The notes below the pieces were generated by a model. It ran no database searches. It was not told the origin of the DNA and was given only the letters and a program-made list of their open reading frames with translations. Positions 24,404-32,232 of a stretch of DNA of 32,282 nucleotides are shown piece after piece. This DNA comes from an uncultured beta proteobacterium (GTDB lineage Bacteria; Pseudomonadota; Gammaproteobacteria; Burkholderiales; Burkholderiaceae_C): assembly GCA_903873485.1 (NCBI GenBank), contig CAIQOO010000148.1, positions 1-32,282 on the forward strand, in the 5' to 3' direction. How positions within the stretch are numbered: the first letter of the stretch is position 1; each line of letters opens with the position of its first letter. The translations under genes and the position numbers were made by a program.

Positions 24404-26857
24404 TTACCAGCGAATCAGTTTGATGATGTGCGCCACCTTGGCATCCGGAATGAACTCGACATAAGTGCTCGGGCCACGCCAGTTGTAGCGCTCGTCAGAA
24501 AGCAGGTCGTGGGCCTGGAACCGCTCATCGGCACCAATGCCAAACTCAGCCAGCGGCAGGTGCAAGATGGAATGCTGCCGGTGGAACGGATCAAGGTTGA
24601 CGACGCACAGGATGATGTCGGAGCGGTCCTCGGTCATTTTGGCGTAGGCAATGATGTTGGGGTTGTCGGCTGTCAAAAACAACACATTGTTGTAGGTTTG
24701 CAGCGCTGGCGACTGGCGACGAATCTGGTTGATGCGGGTGATGATGCCGGTAATGTTGCCAGGTGCATTCCAGTCGCGCACCTTGATTTCGTATTTTTCC
24801 GAATCCAGATATTCTTCTTTGCCCGGAATCGCCGCATTTTCGCACAACTCGTAGCCGCTGTAGATGCCATAGACGGTCGACAGCGTGGCCGCCAGCACGG
24901 CGCGCATGATGAAGGCCGGTCGGCCACCGGTCTGCAAAATGGGCGGCAGAATGTCGGGCGTGTTGGCGAAGAAATTGCCGGTGAAATACTCCTTCATGTC
25001 GCCCCGCGTCAACTCGCTCACATACTCGGTGATTTCGGCTTTGTGGTTGCGCCAGGTGAAATAGGTGTAAGACTGGGCAAAACCGACTTTTGCCAGCAGC
25101 CGCATCATCTTCGGCTTGGTGAAGGCTTCGGCCAGAAAGATCACTTCCGGATGCTGGCGGTGTACTTCGGCGATCACCCATTGCCAGAACGGCACCGGCT
25201 TGGTGTGGGGGTTATCGACCCGAAATGTGGTCACGCCCTTGCTGACCCAGAACAGGAATATCTTGAGCATTTCCTGCCAGAGTCCGGCACGGTCGCTGGT
25301 GCCAAAATTGAGCGGGTAAACATCCTGGTATTTTTTGGGCGGGTTCTCGGCGTACTTGATTGATCCGTCGGGGCGATGAAAAAACCAGTCCGGATGCGCT
25401 GCCACATAGGGGTGGTCAGGCGAACAGTTCATCACATAGTCAAGGGCGATCTCGATGTCGAGGTGCCGACAAGTGGCGACAAACTCGTCCCAGTCGCTCC
25501 AGTTGCCAAGCAGGGGTTCGATTGCCATGTGGCCACCGTGCTCGTTGCCAATCGCCCACGGGCTGCCAACATCACCGGGGCTGGCCACCACGTTGTTGTT
25601 TTTACCCTTGCGAAAGCTGTAACCAATCGGGTGAATCGGCGGCAGATAAACCACATCAAAACCCATTGCCTTGACCGCGTGCAGACGCCGGATGCTGTCT
25701 TGCAGGGTGCCGTGCTGGTGCGGCATCGGGCTTTGCGAGCGTGGAAAAAACTCGTACCAGGCGGCAAACCGGGTGATCGGCCGATTGACCATCAGCGGCA
25801 GTGCCGGTGCCAGGGTATAGCCTTCGCTGCGATCCGGGTAACTGGCCATTATGCCGGCCATCACGTTGCCGATTCCCAAATCGATCGCCAACTGCTGTTC
25901 GCCGGTGGCCAGCGCGCTCTCCATCAGCCAAATGACGCCCAGGATGCGGTTGCGGTCGGCCTCCGGTGCCAGGGCGGCGGAGGCTTTCAGGATGACGATG
26001 CCTTCGAGCAGTTCGCTTCTGAGGTTGGCACCGGGCAGGTTCTTTTTGCTGATCTCTTCCACCCACGACAAGTAGCGTTCGGCGTAACCTTCAATGGTGT
26101 ATTCCCATGGGCCGACCGTATCAGTGGTGAATTCGCCATGCCAGCGGTCGTTGGCGCTCAGGGTCATCGGGCTTTGCTGCCACTCAGTGGCACCTAGCTT
26201 GCGCACCTTGAGCAACACCGCCAGCCGGTCATGACCTTCTTTGTAAACATCAGCGCTGACAGCGACTTTTTCACCGACCACGCGCTTGATCGGAAAATGA
26301 CCACCGGCTATTTGTGGCTTGACTGCTTCGATGATGACGCGGGGGTAGTCTTTTGGAATCCTGCTGTTTGGGTTGCAGCCACTGTCAATTTCTGGCTCGA
26401 CCGCTTTCATGATGACAGAGGGGTTCTCCTGTGGCTCGACCGCTTCCAGGATGACGGTGAACTCCCCGGTCCAGCGGTCCTTGGCGAGTGGGGTCATCGG
26501 GCTTTCATGCCAAGTTTTCTCGCCGAGCTTGCGTACCTTGAGCGAAACAACCAGCCGTTCCTGGCCTTCCTTGCAGCCATCGGCGCTGACTGTGTCTTCC
26601 TCGCCGACGACGGGCTTGATCGGCAAATGGCCACTGTCAATTTGTGGCTCGACCGCTGCGATGATGGCAGGGGGGAACTCTTGTGGCTCGACCGCTGCGA
26701 TGATGACCGGGGGTTTCTCTTGTGGCTCGACCGCTGCGATGATGACCGGGGGGTGCTCTTTCGGAATCATGGTGCTGGGCTTGATCGGCAAATCGCCAGA
26801 GTCAATTTGTGGCTTGACCGCTTCGATAATGACACGGGGGTTCTTTTTCTGAATCAT
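24404..26857 (-). CDS. glgE: Alpha-1,4-glucan:maltose-1-phosphate maltosyltransferase with repeat-expanded N-terminus
   Basis: GlgE transfers maltosyl units from maltose-1-phosphate onto alpha-1,4-glucan. The ATG at 26857 has AGGA 8 bases upstream and gives 817 residues; residue numbers here count from a TTG at 26887 (827). The GH13 domain has DVVYLPPIHPIGYSFRKGKN (411-430), the nucleophile Asp558 in FRVDNPHTKP and the acid/base Glu587 in FLAEAFT. The family is usually about 660-700 residues. Here the N-terminal strand motif (PRVIIEAVKPQIDSG type) occurs seven times between residues 16 and 196. The first beta-sandwich domain is partly duplicated (residues about 72-145 echo 182-255). The real domain is the last copy, which alone continues to WEYTIEGYAERY. 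Upstream lies glgM, on the same strand. Confidence 0.92.
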   Translation of the reverse strand: MIQKKNPRVIIEAVKPQIDSGDLPIKPSTMIPKEHPPVIIAAVEPQEKPPVIIAAVEPQEFPPAIIAAVEPQIDSGHLPIKPVVGEEDTVSADGCKEGQERLVVSLKVRKLGEKTWHESPMTPLAKDRWTGEFTVILEAVEPQENPSVIMKAVEPEIDSGCNPNSRIPKDYPRVIIEAVKPQIAGGHFPIKRVVGEKVAVSADVYKEGHDRLAVLLKVRKLGATEWQQSPMTLSANDRWHGEFTTDTVGPWEYTIEGYAERYLSWVEEISKKNLPGANLRSELLEGIVILKASAALAPEADRNRILGVIWLMESALATGEQQLAIDLGIGNVMAGIMASYPDRSEGYTLAPALPLMVNRPITRFAAWYEFFPRSQSPMPHQHGTLQDSIRRLHAVKAMGFDVVYLPPIHPIGYSFRKGKNNNVVASPGDVGSPWAIGNEHGGHMAIEPLLGNWSDWDEFVATCRHLDIEIALDYVMNCSPDHPYVAAHPDWFFHRPDGSIKYAENPPKKYQDVYPLNFGTSDRAGLWQEMLKIFLFWVSKGVTTFRVDNPHTKPVPFWQWVIAEVHRQHPEVIFLAEAFTKPKMMRLLAKVGFAQSYTYFTWRNHKAEITEYVSELTRGDMKEYFTGNFFANTPDILPPILQTGGRPAFIMRAVLAATLSTVYGIYSGYELCENAAIPGKEEYLDSEKYEIKVRDWNAPGNITGIITRINQIRRQSPALQTYNNVLFLTADNPNIIAYAKMTEDRSDIILCVVNLDPFHRQHSILHLPLAEFGIGADERFQAHDLLSDERYNWRGPSTYVEFIPDAKVAHIIKLIRW
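26642..26758 (-). repeat. Three 39 bp tandem repeats in the glgE 5' coding region
   Basis: Units at 26642-26680, 26681-26719 and 26720-26758 each begin TTGTGGCTCGACCGCTGCGA on the plus strand and differ at only a few bases. Each encodes 13 residues of the PPVIIAAVEPQE type. Diverged copies of the same unit lie near 26389-26460. Confidence 0.9.
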
Positions 26858-26980
26858 GATGCTTGTCCTGAGTGCTGAATCTGCCAAGTTGGCAAATGGT
26901 TAAAAACGCGCGGTGACCATGGTGCAAGTCATACCTCTGGTGGCCATGCCCTGTCCTGGCGCGAACGCTGGCCAGCCGGA

Positions 26981-28192
26981 TTATTTTTTCAGCACCGCAT
27001 CGTAGAGATTTTTGGTCTGCTCGGCGATGCTCGACCAACTGAAAACTTCGCGGGCACGCTTCTGGCCGGCAGCGGCCATGGATTCGGCGAGCTTGGGGTC
27101 ATCGAGAATCTTGTTGACGGCAGCCGCCAGGTCGCGCGAAAAGGCATCCGGGTTGACCGGCTCGAACGGTGCCACGTGGTACTGCTCCAGCGGCACCAGG
27201 AAACCGGTTACGCCATCGATTACCACCTCCTTGATGCCGCCGACGGCACTCGCCACCACCGCCGTGTGGCAGGCCATGGCTTCGAGGTTGATGATGCCAA
27301 ACGGCTCGTAGATTGACGGGCAGCAAAACACCGTGGCATGGGAGTAGAACTGGATCGCTTCTTCCTTGCTCACCATTTCCTGAATCCAGGTCACGTTCTT
27401 GCAGCCTTCGTGGCGGATATGCTTGATCGCCAATTCCATTTCGTCGTGGATTTCCTTGGTGTCGGGGGCACCGGCGCACAGCACGATCTGCACGTCGGGA
27501 TTGATGTATTTGATCGCGTTCACCAGGTGCATGATGCCCTTCTGGCGCGTGATCCGGCCAACAAACAGCACCGTGCGCCGGTCCGGATCGACCCCGTACT
27601 TGACCAGTGCGTCGGTGTCCTCAGAGGGGTGGTATTGATCGACCTTGATGCCGTTGTAGATGACAGTGATCTTGGCCGGGTCGATGTCGAAATGCTCCAG
27701 GATGTCGGCTTTGGTGCCTTCTGACACCGCAATCACCGCATCGGCGAGGCCCAGCGAGGTGCGCTCGATCCAGGACGACATGTCGTAACCGCAGCCGAGC
27801 TGCTCGCGCTTCCAGGGGCGCAGCGGTTCGAGCGAGTGCACCGTGTGGATCAGCGGAATGCCATAGAGCGTTTTGGCCAGGATGCCGCCGAGGTGCGCGT
27901 ACCAGGTGTGTACATGCACCAGGTCGGCATCGACTTGCTCGCTCAAGGTCTCCAGATTGGCCTCGAAGGTGTCGAGGGCACCGCTGAGCCGCTTGTCAAC
28001 GTGGGCAAAACTGCCCTTGCCAAACGGAAAACCCTTGACCCGGACCCCATCTTTGACGGTGTCCTGGTCGCCAAAGCAACGCACCTCGACGTGCATTCGC
28101 CGGGCCAGTTCGGCCGCCAGATATTCGACATGAACACCGGCTCCGCCATAGACGTAGGGAGGGTATTCGCGGGTAATCAACAGTACTTTCAT
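26981..28192 (-). CDS. glgM: GT4 glycogen synthase family, probable maltose-1-phosphate synthase
   Basis: This glycosyltransferase of 403 residues belongs to the actinobacterial-type GlgA/GlgM group, shorter than the E. coli GT5 GlgA (477). The N-terminal ITREYPPYVYGGAGVHVEYLA is the group's glycine-rich acceptor loop. VHVHTWYAHLGG and HTVHSLEPLRPWK follow, then VSEGTKADIL and FVGRITRQKG. YEPFGIINLEAMA is the retaining GT4 EX7E-type motif. Known GlgM makes maltose-1-phosphate from ADP-glucose and glucose-1-phosphate. Because GlgE, its consumer, is the next gene, GlgM activity is more likely than plain glycogen synthase. The upstream region (28200-28290) is AT-rich and likely carries the promoter of this cluster; AAAGGTG precedes the ATG. 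Confidence 0.88.
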   Translation of the reverse strand: MKVLLITREYPPYVYGGAGVHVEYLAAELARRMHVEVRCFGDQDTVKDGVRVKGFPFGKGSFAHVDKRLSGALDTFEANLETLSEQVDADLVHVHTWYAHLGGILAKTLYGIPLIHTVHSLEPLRPWKREQLGCGYDMSSWIERTSLGLADAVIAVSEGTKADILEHFDIDPAKITVIYNGIKVDQYHPSEDTDALVKYGVDPDRRTVLFVGRITRQKGIMHLVNAIKYINPDVQIVLCAGAPDTKEIHDEMELAIKHIRHEGCKNVTWIQEMVSKEEAIQFYSHATVFCCPSIYEPFGIINLEAMACHTAVVASAVGGIKEVVIDGVTGFLVPLEQYHVAPFEPVNPDAFSRDLAAAVNKILDDPKLAESMAAAGQKRAREVFSWSSIAEQTKNLYDAVLKK

Positions 28193-28393
28193 CGTCGCAC
28201 CTTTAGTTTCTAAGTTGTAGTTTTAGAGCGGTTTCTAAATGCCCTTAAATTCTATCTGGAAATATACCCCTGGAATCTGACACGAAAGCGCGCGGCCAGC
28301 CCGGTTCCGGCTAGAAAATGCAAGATAAATTCAGTCCCAGCAGGCTCGCCGCACAGCCTCGCCGGTCATGCCATCCGGTGCCTGGCAGCCGCG

Positions 28394-29002
28394 TCAAAGC
28401 AGTCCGGCTACGGCTGCCACCTCGCGCCAGGCCGCCAGTTTGCGGGCAAAACTCCAGCTTGCATTGGCCGGGCTGGTTGAGGGCAGACGGTAAATCGGCA
28501 GTCCCAACATGGCGCTGTGGCGTGCGTGCCGCCAGCTCTCGCAGCCGTTGTGGGCGATCACCCGCAGTTCGGGACACAAGTCGGCAAGCCGACTCAGGTC
28601 ATTGACCAGGGGTTCTTTGATGGCGCTGTCCTGGCTGCCCAGGCGCTCGCAAGAGGCATAAACATCCCACAGACCAAGGCCTTTGTCGAGCATCCAGCTA
28701 CTTTTAATTTCATAGCTGTCAGCGCAGTCTGGACAAGGGCTAGAAGGCCAAATGGCTTGAAGAATTCGCCAGAAGGCATTGTGCCGATGGGCGTAGTACT
28801 GCTGGTGTGCCAGCGAGGTCTGGCCGGGAAAACTGCCCAACACCAGCAAGCGGGTGTTTGCCGTCACCAATGGCGGCAGGCCATGCAGGCGACCAGGCTC
28901 GGTTGCCAAAGTTGCATTGTCCACGCGGGGTTGCGTGAATTTCTGCCGCGCGGGTGCCGCCGCTGCAGCAGGCGCCTTGATGCTGCCTTCTTTCGTGCCC
29001 AC
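28394..29002 (-). CDS. Hypoxanthine/uracil-DNA glycosylase-like protein (UDG superfamily)
   Basis: This putative DNA repair glycosylase of 202 residues resembles the DNA-deoxyinosine glycosylase branch of the UDG superfamily. Motif A is LVLGSFPGQTSL (53-64), with QQYYAHRHNAFWRIL (67-81). GLWDVYASCERLGSQDSAI (110-128) and IAHNG are mid-family blocks. Motif B is LPSTSPANAS. These enzymes remove hypoxanthine, and sometimes uracil, from deaminated DNA. The GTG at 29002 lies 2 bases after the stop of the reductase-like gene. The first ~40 residues are Ala-rich and non-conserved. Residues about 85-101 (WPSSPCPDCADSYEIKS) are encoded by a dispersed repeat (28702-28749), which interrupts the region between conserved blocks. 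Activity may or may not survive this insertion. Confidence 0.82.
   Translation of the reverse strand: MGTKEGSIKAPAAAAAPARQKFTQPRVDNATLATEPGRLHGLPPLVTANTRLLVLGSFPGQTSLAHQQYYAHRHNAFWRILQAIWPSSPCPDCADSYEIKSSWMLDKGLGLWDVYASCERLGSQDSAIKEPLVNDLSRLADLCPELRVIAHNGCESWRHARHSAMLGLPIYRLPSTSPANASWSFARKLAAWREVAAVAGLL
28702..28749 (+). repeat. Dispersed ~42 bp repeat, copy G (inside a gene)
   Basis: TTTTAATTTCATAGCTGTCA then GCGCAGTCTGGACAAGGGCTAGAAGGCC matches the family. It lies in the coding sequence of the glycosylase, in antisense orientation and without breaking the frame. Confidence 0.8.
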
Positions 29003-29004
29003 CG

Positions 29005-31113
29005 CTACGCCGTTTTGGCTACCACTGTCTTTTTGACGGCTTTTGTCCGGACCGCTTTGGCTGGCCGCACCAGGGCGGCAGCGGGTGCGCGTGCCGCCAG
29101 CGCCAGTTCGCGCACCCGCACAATGTCTTCATCACTGAATGGCCCATTGACACCGCTGATGGCGGCCAGCTTCATGCCATGCTTGAGGCCGAGCCGGTAA
29201 ATCTCGCGCACTTTTTCCCACTCGATGGCGCGGCCCACGGTGTAGTTCTCAAACCGGCCTTCCAGCGCCAGCACAATGGTTTCGGCCAGGCAGGCATACG
29301 CCACGCCCTGCGGCAGGCCGATGTTTTTCATCATCACCTGCGTGCCGGGAAGCTGAATTTCGCCGGACTCGATCACCAGCACATCCGGGCGTTTGGCTAC
29401 CTCGGAGGCTGGCAGGTCCAGCGGTCGCGCCACATCGGTGATGACACAGCCGGGCTTGACCTGCATGATGTCGAGCACCTTTTTGCCGGCACCCGAAGTG
29501 GCGGTGACGATCATGTCCATGTCGGCAATGTCCCGGTCCGCCTTGGCCGACAAAAACAGTTTGGCATCGGGGGTTTCAAGCAGGATCGATTCTTTCAGTG
29601 CCAGCAGCTTGGCGGTTTCGGGCGACACCAGATAGACCTCTTGCGCCACCTTGGCGATCAGCCGCGCGCAGACCGAGCCAATGGCGCCGGTGGCACCGAC
29701 CACCATCGCCTTGAAGCTGGCACGCTGCTGGCTATGGGGCAGCGGCACCAACTGCATGCGCTGCATCGCGTCATGCGCCGCCCACAAGGCACCGGAGGCG
29801 CTGTAGCTGTTGCCGGTGGTGATCGGCAGTGGCGAGCGTTTGGCCACCGTCACGCCGGCATCGCCGACCACCTTGGTGAATGCGCCCAGACCCATGATTT
29901 GCGCGCCTAGCCGCTTGGCCATGGCGGCGGCATCGAGCAGGCGGCGGTAGGTGAACTCGGGGCTGTGGCGCATGATCTCTTTGGGCGTGCCACCGACCGA
30001 GATCAGCCAGCCTTCGGCTTCGACACCGGTGGGCGACACGATGCCGCTGACATGCGAATAGACAAACGGTGGCGCGTAGGCCATGATTTTTTCCAGCGAA
30101 TTCATCAGCAGCGGCGGCGACACCTGCGACAGCAGCTCAATTGGCTTGATATTTTTGAAGTATTCCTGCGACAGCGGGTGGATCACAAAGGCAAAGCGGT
30201 TGACCCGCTTGAAGCCGTTGGGATAGACAATGCGCGGTGCCAGCGCCAGGCTGCTGATGATTTCCAGGTAGTCGTCTTCCTGAATCTCGCTGGGAGCCTT
30301 GCCGCTGGCGGCACAAATCATCGCGTCAAGCAGGTCCGGTCCAAAGGTGTGGCCCTGCAGCACCGGCGCGCCGTCAATCACCATGTGAACCCCCTTGCTG
30401 CCAAACAGCGCCATACGTTCTTCGCTGACGGTTGAAGTAATGATGGTTTTGCCGGCCAGCTCTTCGAGGCCAAAGGCATCGAGTTCATGCACTGGCGCTA
30501 CGATCACATTGGCCTTTTGTATCGCTTTGCGCAGCAGAAAGTGGCTCCACTCTTTCACCGGCCCCGACGACAGCGCGGCCGGCAGCGTCCAGTCTTTCAC
30601 ATAATGGGCACCGCTGGCGTAAAGCTGCAGCGCCGCAAGCGAGGTCAGCAGCTTGGGTATGCCGAGCTGGCTGATCGGGTCGGCAAAGCGCAGGTTGTCG
30701 GTGTACTCGGCCATCGACATGGCAAGTTTGTAGTTTTTCAGCCCCGAGAAAAACAGCACCCGCTTGTTGTTGAAATAACTGCCCAGTTCCACCTGCGCAT
30801 GGCGAATCGCCCATTCTTGCAGGATGTCGCCGAGCTGGCCACCCATGGTTACCGGGGCTTTGGTCGCCGCTGCCCTGAGTTTGGCGCTGTCTTTTTCAAT
30901 AAAACGGTGGCTGCCGGCCTTGTAGCTGTCCTTGAGCACACCCAGGCCGATGGCGGATGCTTGCTTGTCCCAGTATTTGAGCATTTTGCCGGCTTTGGCC
31001 AGGCTGCCGTCGGTGCCCAGGCGCAACACCTGCAAGTCTTCGCCCAGAAAGCTGGTGTTGAATTCAAAATCGTGGGCGCTGGCACCGAGGCTGATGCCGA
31101 TCACTGTTTTCAT
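29005..31113 (-). CDS. Putative acyl thioester reductase, AAR-like, with unknown N-terminal domain
   Basis: This protein has 702 residues. Residues about 305-680 resemble cyanobacterial long-chain acyl-ACP reductase. They include RFAFVIHPLSQEYF, LGAQIMGLGAFTKVVGD (403-418), ITTGNSYSAS (431-440), and the Rossmann nucleotide loop VVGATGAIGS (471-480). Cys556 in QVKPGCVITDVARP lies where the cyanobacterial enzyme has its acyl-binding Cys (C294 in S. elongatus). By analogy it would reduce acyl-CoA or acyl-ACP to a fatty aldehyde with NADPH. Residues 1-300 are not recognised and have no counterpart in cyanobacterial AAR (about 340 residues). The C-terminus is a Lys/Ala-rich tail. The start ATG at 31113 follows an AGCAGG site. 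A shikimate dehydrogenase-like role is the main alternative. It is divergent from an iron-dependent alcohol dehydrogenase. Confidence 0.7.
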   Translation of the reverse strand: MKTVIGISLGASAHDFEFNTSFLGEDLQVLRLGTDGSLAKAGKMLKYWDKQASAIGLGVLKDSYKAGSHRFIEKDSAKLRAAATKAPVTMGGQLGDILQEWAIRHAQVELGSYFNNKRVLFFSGLKNYKLAMSMAEYTDNLRFADPISQLGIPKLLTSLAALQLYASGAHYVKDWTLPAALSSGPVKEWSHFLLRKAIQKANVIVAPVHELDAFGLEELAGKTIITSTVSEERMALFGSKGVHMVIDGAPVLQGHTFGPDLLDAMICAASGKAPSEIQEDDYLEIISSLALAPRIVYPNGFKRVNRFAFVIHPLSQEYFKNIKPIELLSQVSPPLLMNSLEKIMAYAPPFVYSHVSGIVSPTGVEAEGWLISVGGTPKEIMRHSPEFTYRRLLDAAAMAKRLGAQIMGLGAFTKVVGDAGVTVAKRSPLPITTGNSYSASGALWAAHDAMQRMQLVPLPHSQQRASFKAMVVGATGAIGSVCARLIAKVAQEVYLVSPETAKLLALKESILLETPDAKLFLSAKADRDIADMDMIVTATSGAGKKVLDIMQVKPGCVITDVARPLDLPASEVAKRPDVLVIESGEIQLPGTQVMMKNIGLPQGVAYACLAETIVLALEGRFENYTVGRAIEWEKVREIYRLGLKHGMKLAAISGVNGPFSDEDIVRVRELALAARAPAAALVRPAKAVRTKAVKKTVVAKTA

Positions 31114-31182
31114 GGGGAACCTGCTAAGAGAACTGATTTGGAGAGCTGCAACTACCAGAATTCTTTCACACGGCGCATCATT

Positions 31183-31199
31183 CGCGCCTCAAAGGCGCG
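31183..31199. promoter_or_regulatory. Palindrome in the divergent reductase/dehydrogenase promoter region
   Basis: CGCGCCTCAAAGGCGCG is a 7 bp stem with a 3-base loop, enclosed by a weaker pair CTGCAAC (31146-31152) and GTTGCAG (31199-31205). It lies between the starts of the two divergent genes and could be an operator or a leader hairpin. Confidence 0.4.
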
Positions 31200-31236
31200 T
31201 TGCAGCCTGATTTATTTGAAGAGAAGGAACTCTATT

Positions 31237-32232
31237 ATGTTTGCGAAAGTGTTGACGGATGTGGTGCGCTCGGTTGGCTTGTCGGCGGTGATGCGCGCCG
31301 CCGGCGTGGTGACCCGGCTGCTGCCGATTCCCCGGCCAACCATGATGGTGGGTCCGGGTTCGAGTGCCCGGCTCGGCCAGGCGATCAACGACTTTGGCCA
31401 CAGCAAAGTGCTGGTCGTGACCGACCCGGTGGTCTCGAAACTCGGGCTGATGGCGCCGTTGCTGCAGGCGCTCAAGGCCGGTGGCACTGATTTTGTGGTG
31501 TTTGACCAGATTACCCCCGACGCGCCCATCGCCCAGATTGAAAAAGGCGTGGCGGTTTTCAAGGCCCAGCGTTGTGATGCGATTGTGGCTTTTGGCGGCG
31601 GCTCGGCCATCGATGCGGCCAAAACCATTGGCCTGGCCGCTGCCAACCAGAAACACCCGGCGCAACTGGTCGGTTACTTCAAGGGACTGCGGGCACCGGT
31701 GCCGATTTATGCGGTACCCACCACCGCCGGCACCGGCTCTGAAGTGACGGTAGCGGCGGTGATCTCCGACCCCGAAAGCAATCGCAAACTGGTGATTGCC
31801 GACACCCGCATCGTGCCCTGCATGGCCGCACTGGACCCGACCCTGATGGTCGGCCTGCCGCCTGAAGTGACTGCCGCCACCGGCATGGATGCCCTGACCC
31901 ATGCGATTGAGGCCTACATTGGCCACTGGGGCACAGCATTCACCGACCGGCTGGCGCTGTCGGCAGTCGGCATGATTTTCGAGAACCTGCCGGTGGCCCA
32001 TGTGCATGGTCACGACTTGGCGGCGCGCGAAAAAATGGCGCTCGCCGCCAACTACGCCGGACAGGCGTTCACGCGTGCCAATGTCGGCTATGTGCATGCG
32101 ATAGCGCACCAGTTGGGTGGCCACTACCACACCCCGCACGGGCTAGCCCTGCCCTTTACCCATAAATATAATCACCCCGAACCCTCCATGCCAAGCAAAA
32201 ATCCCTGGCATATCAGTTGCAGATTGGTATAG
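31237..32232 (+). CDS. Iron-containing alcohol dehydrogenase, C-terminally truncated
   Basis: This group III alcohol dehydrogenase starts at the ATG at 31237 behind GAGAAGGAA. The NAD(P) loop is FGGGSAIDAAK (119-129), with PTTAGTGSEVT (161-171). The four metal ligands are all present: Asp218 and His222 (GMDALTHAIEAY), His291 (IAHQLGG) and His301 (TPHG). Family members run to about 390-440 residues. Here the homology ends after HYHTPHGLA (about 32148), and 27 unrelated residues follow before a stop (331 residues total). The C-terminal helical part is missing, so the gene is probably disrupted by an insertion or rearrangement. With the divergent reductase it would have reduced aldehydes to alcohols. 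The long upstream open frame from 30487 is antisense to the reductase and is not part of it. Confidence 0.85.
   Translation: MFAKVLTDVVRSVGLSAVMRAAGVVTRLLPIPRPTMMVGPGSSARLGQAINDFGHSKVLVVTDPVVSKLGLMAPLLQALKAGGTDFVVFDQITPDAPIAQIEKGVAVFKAQRCDAIVAFGGGSAIDAAKTIGLAAANQKHPAQLVGYFKGLRAPVPIYAVPTTAGTGSEVTVAAVISDPESNRKLVIADTRIVPCMAALDPTLMVGLPPEVTAATGMDALTHAIEAYIGHWGTAFTDRLALSAVGMIFENLPVAHVHGHDLAAREKMALAANYAGQAFTRANVGYVHAIAHQLGGHYHTPHGLALPFTHKYNHPEPSMPSKNPWHISCRLV

Noticed and set aside
24365..25363. 332-codon plus-strand open frame opposite glgE
   Set aside because: It is a shadow of the high-GC glgE coding frame. No family features are seen, and glgE has clear catalytic motifs.
26882..26894. TGCCAAGTTGGCA palindrome upstream of glgE as an operator
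   Set aside because: It is short and overlaps the alternative start region. A palindrome of this size is common by chance.
30487..31236. Upstream extension of the alcohol dehydrogenase open frame
   Set aside because: It is antisense to the reductase gene. The ATG at 31237 has a good ribosome binding site and the family's normal start.
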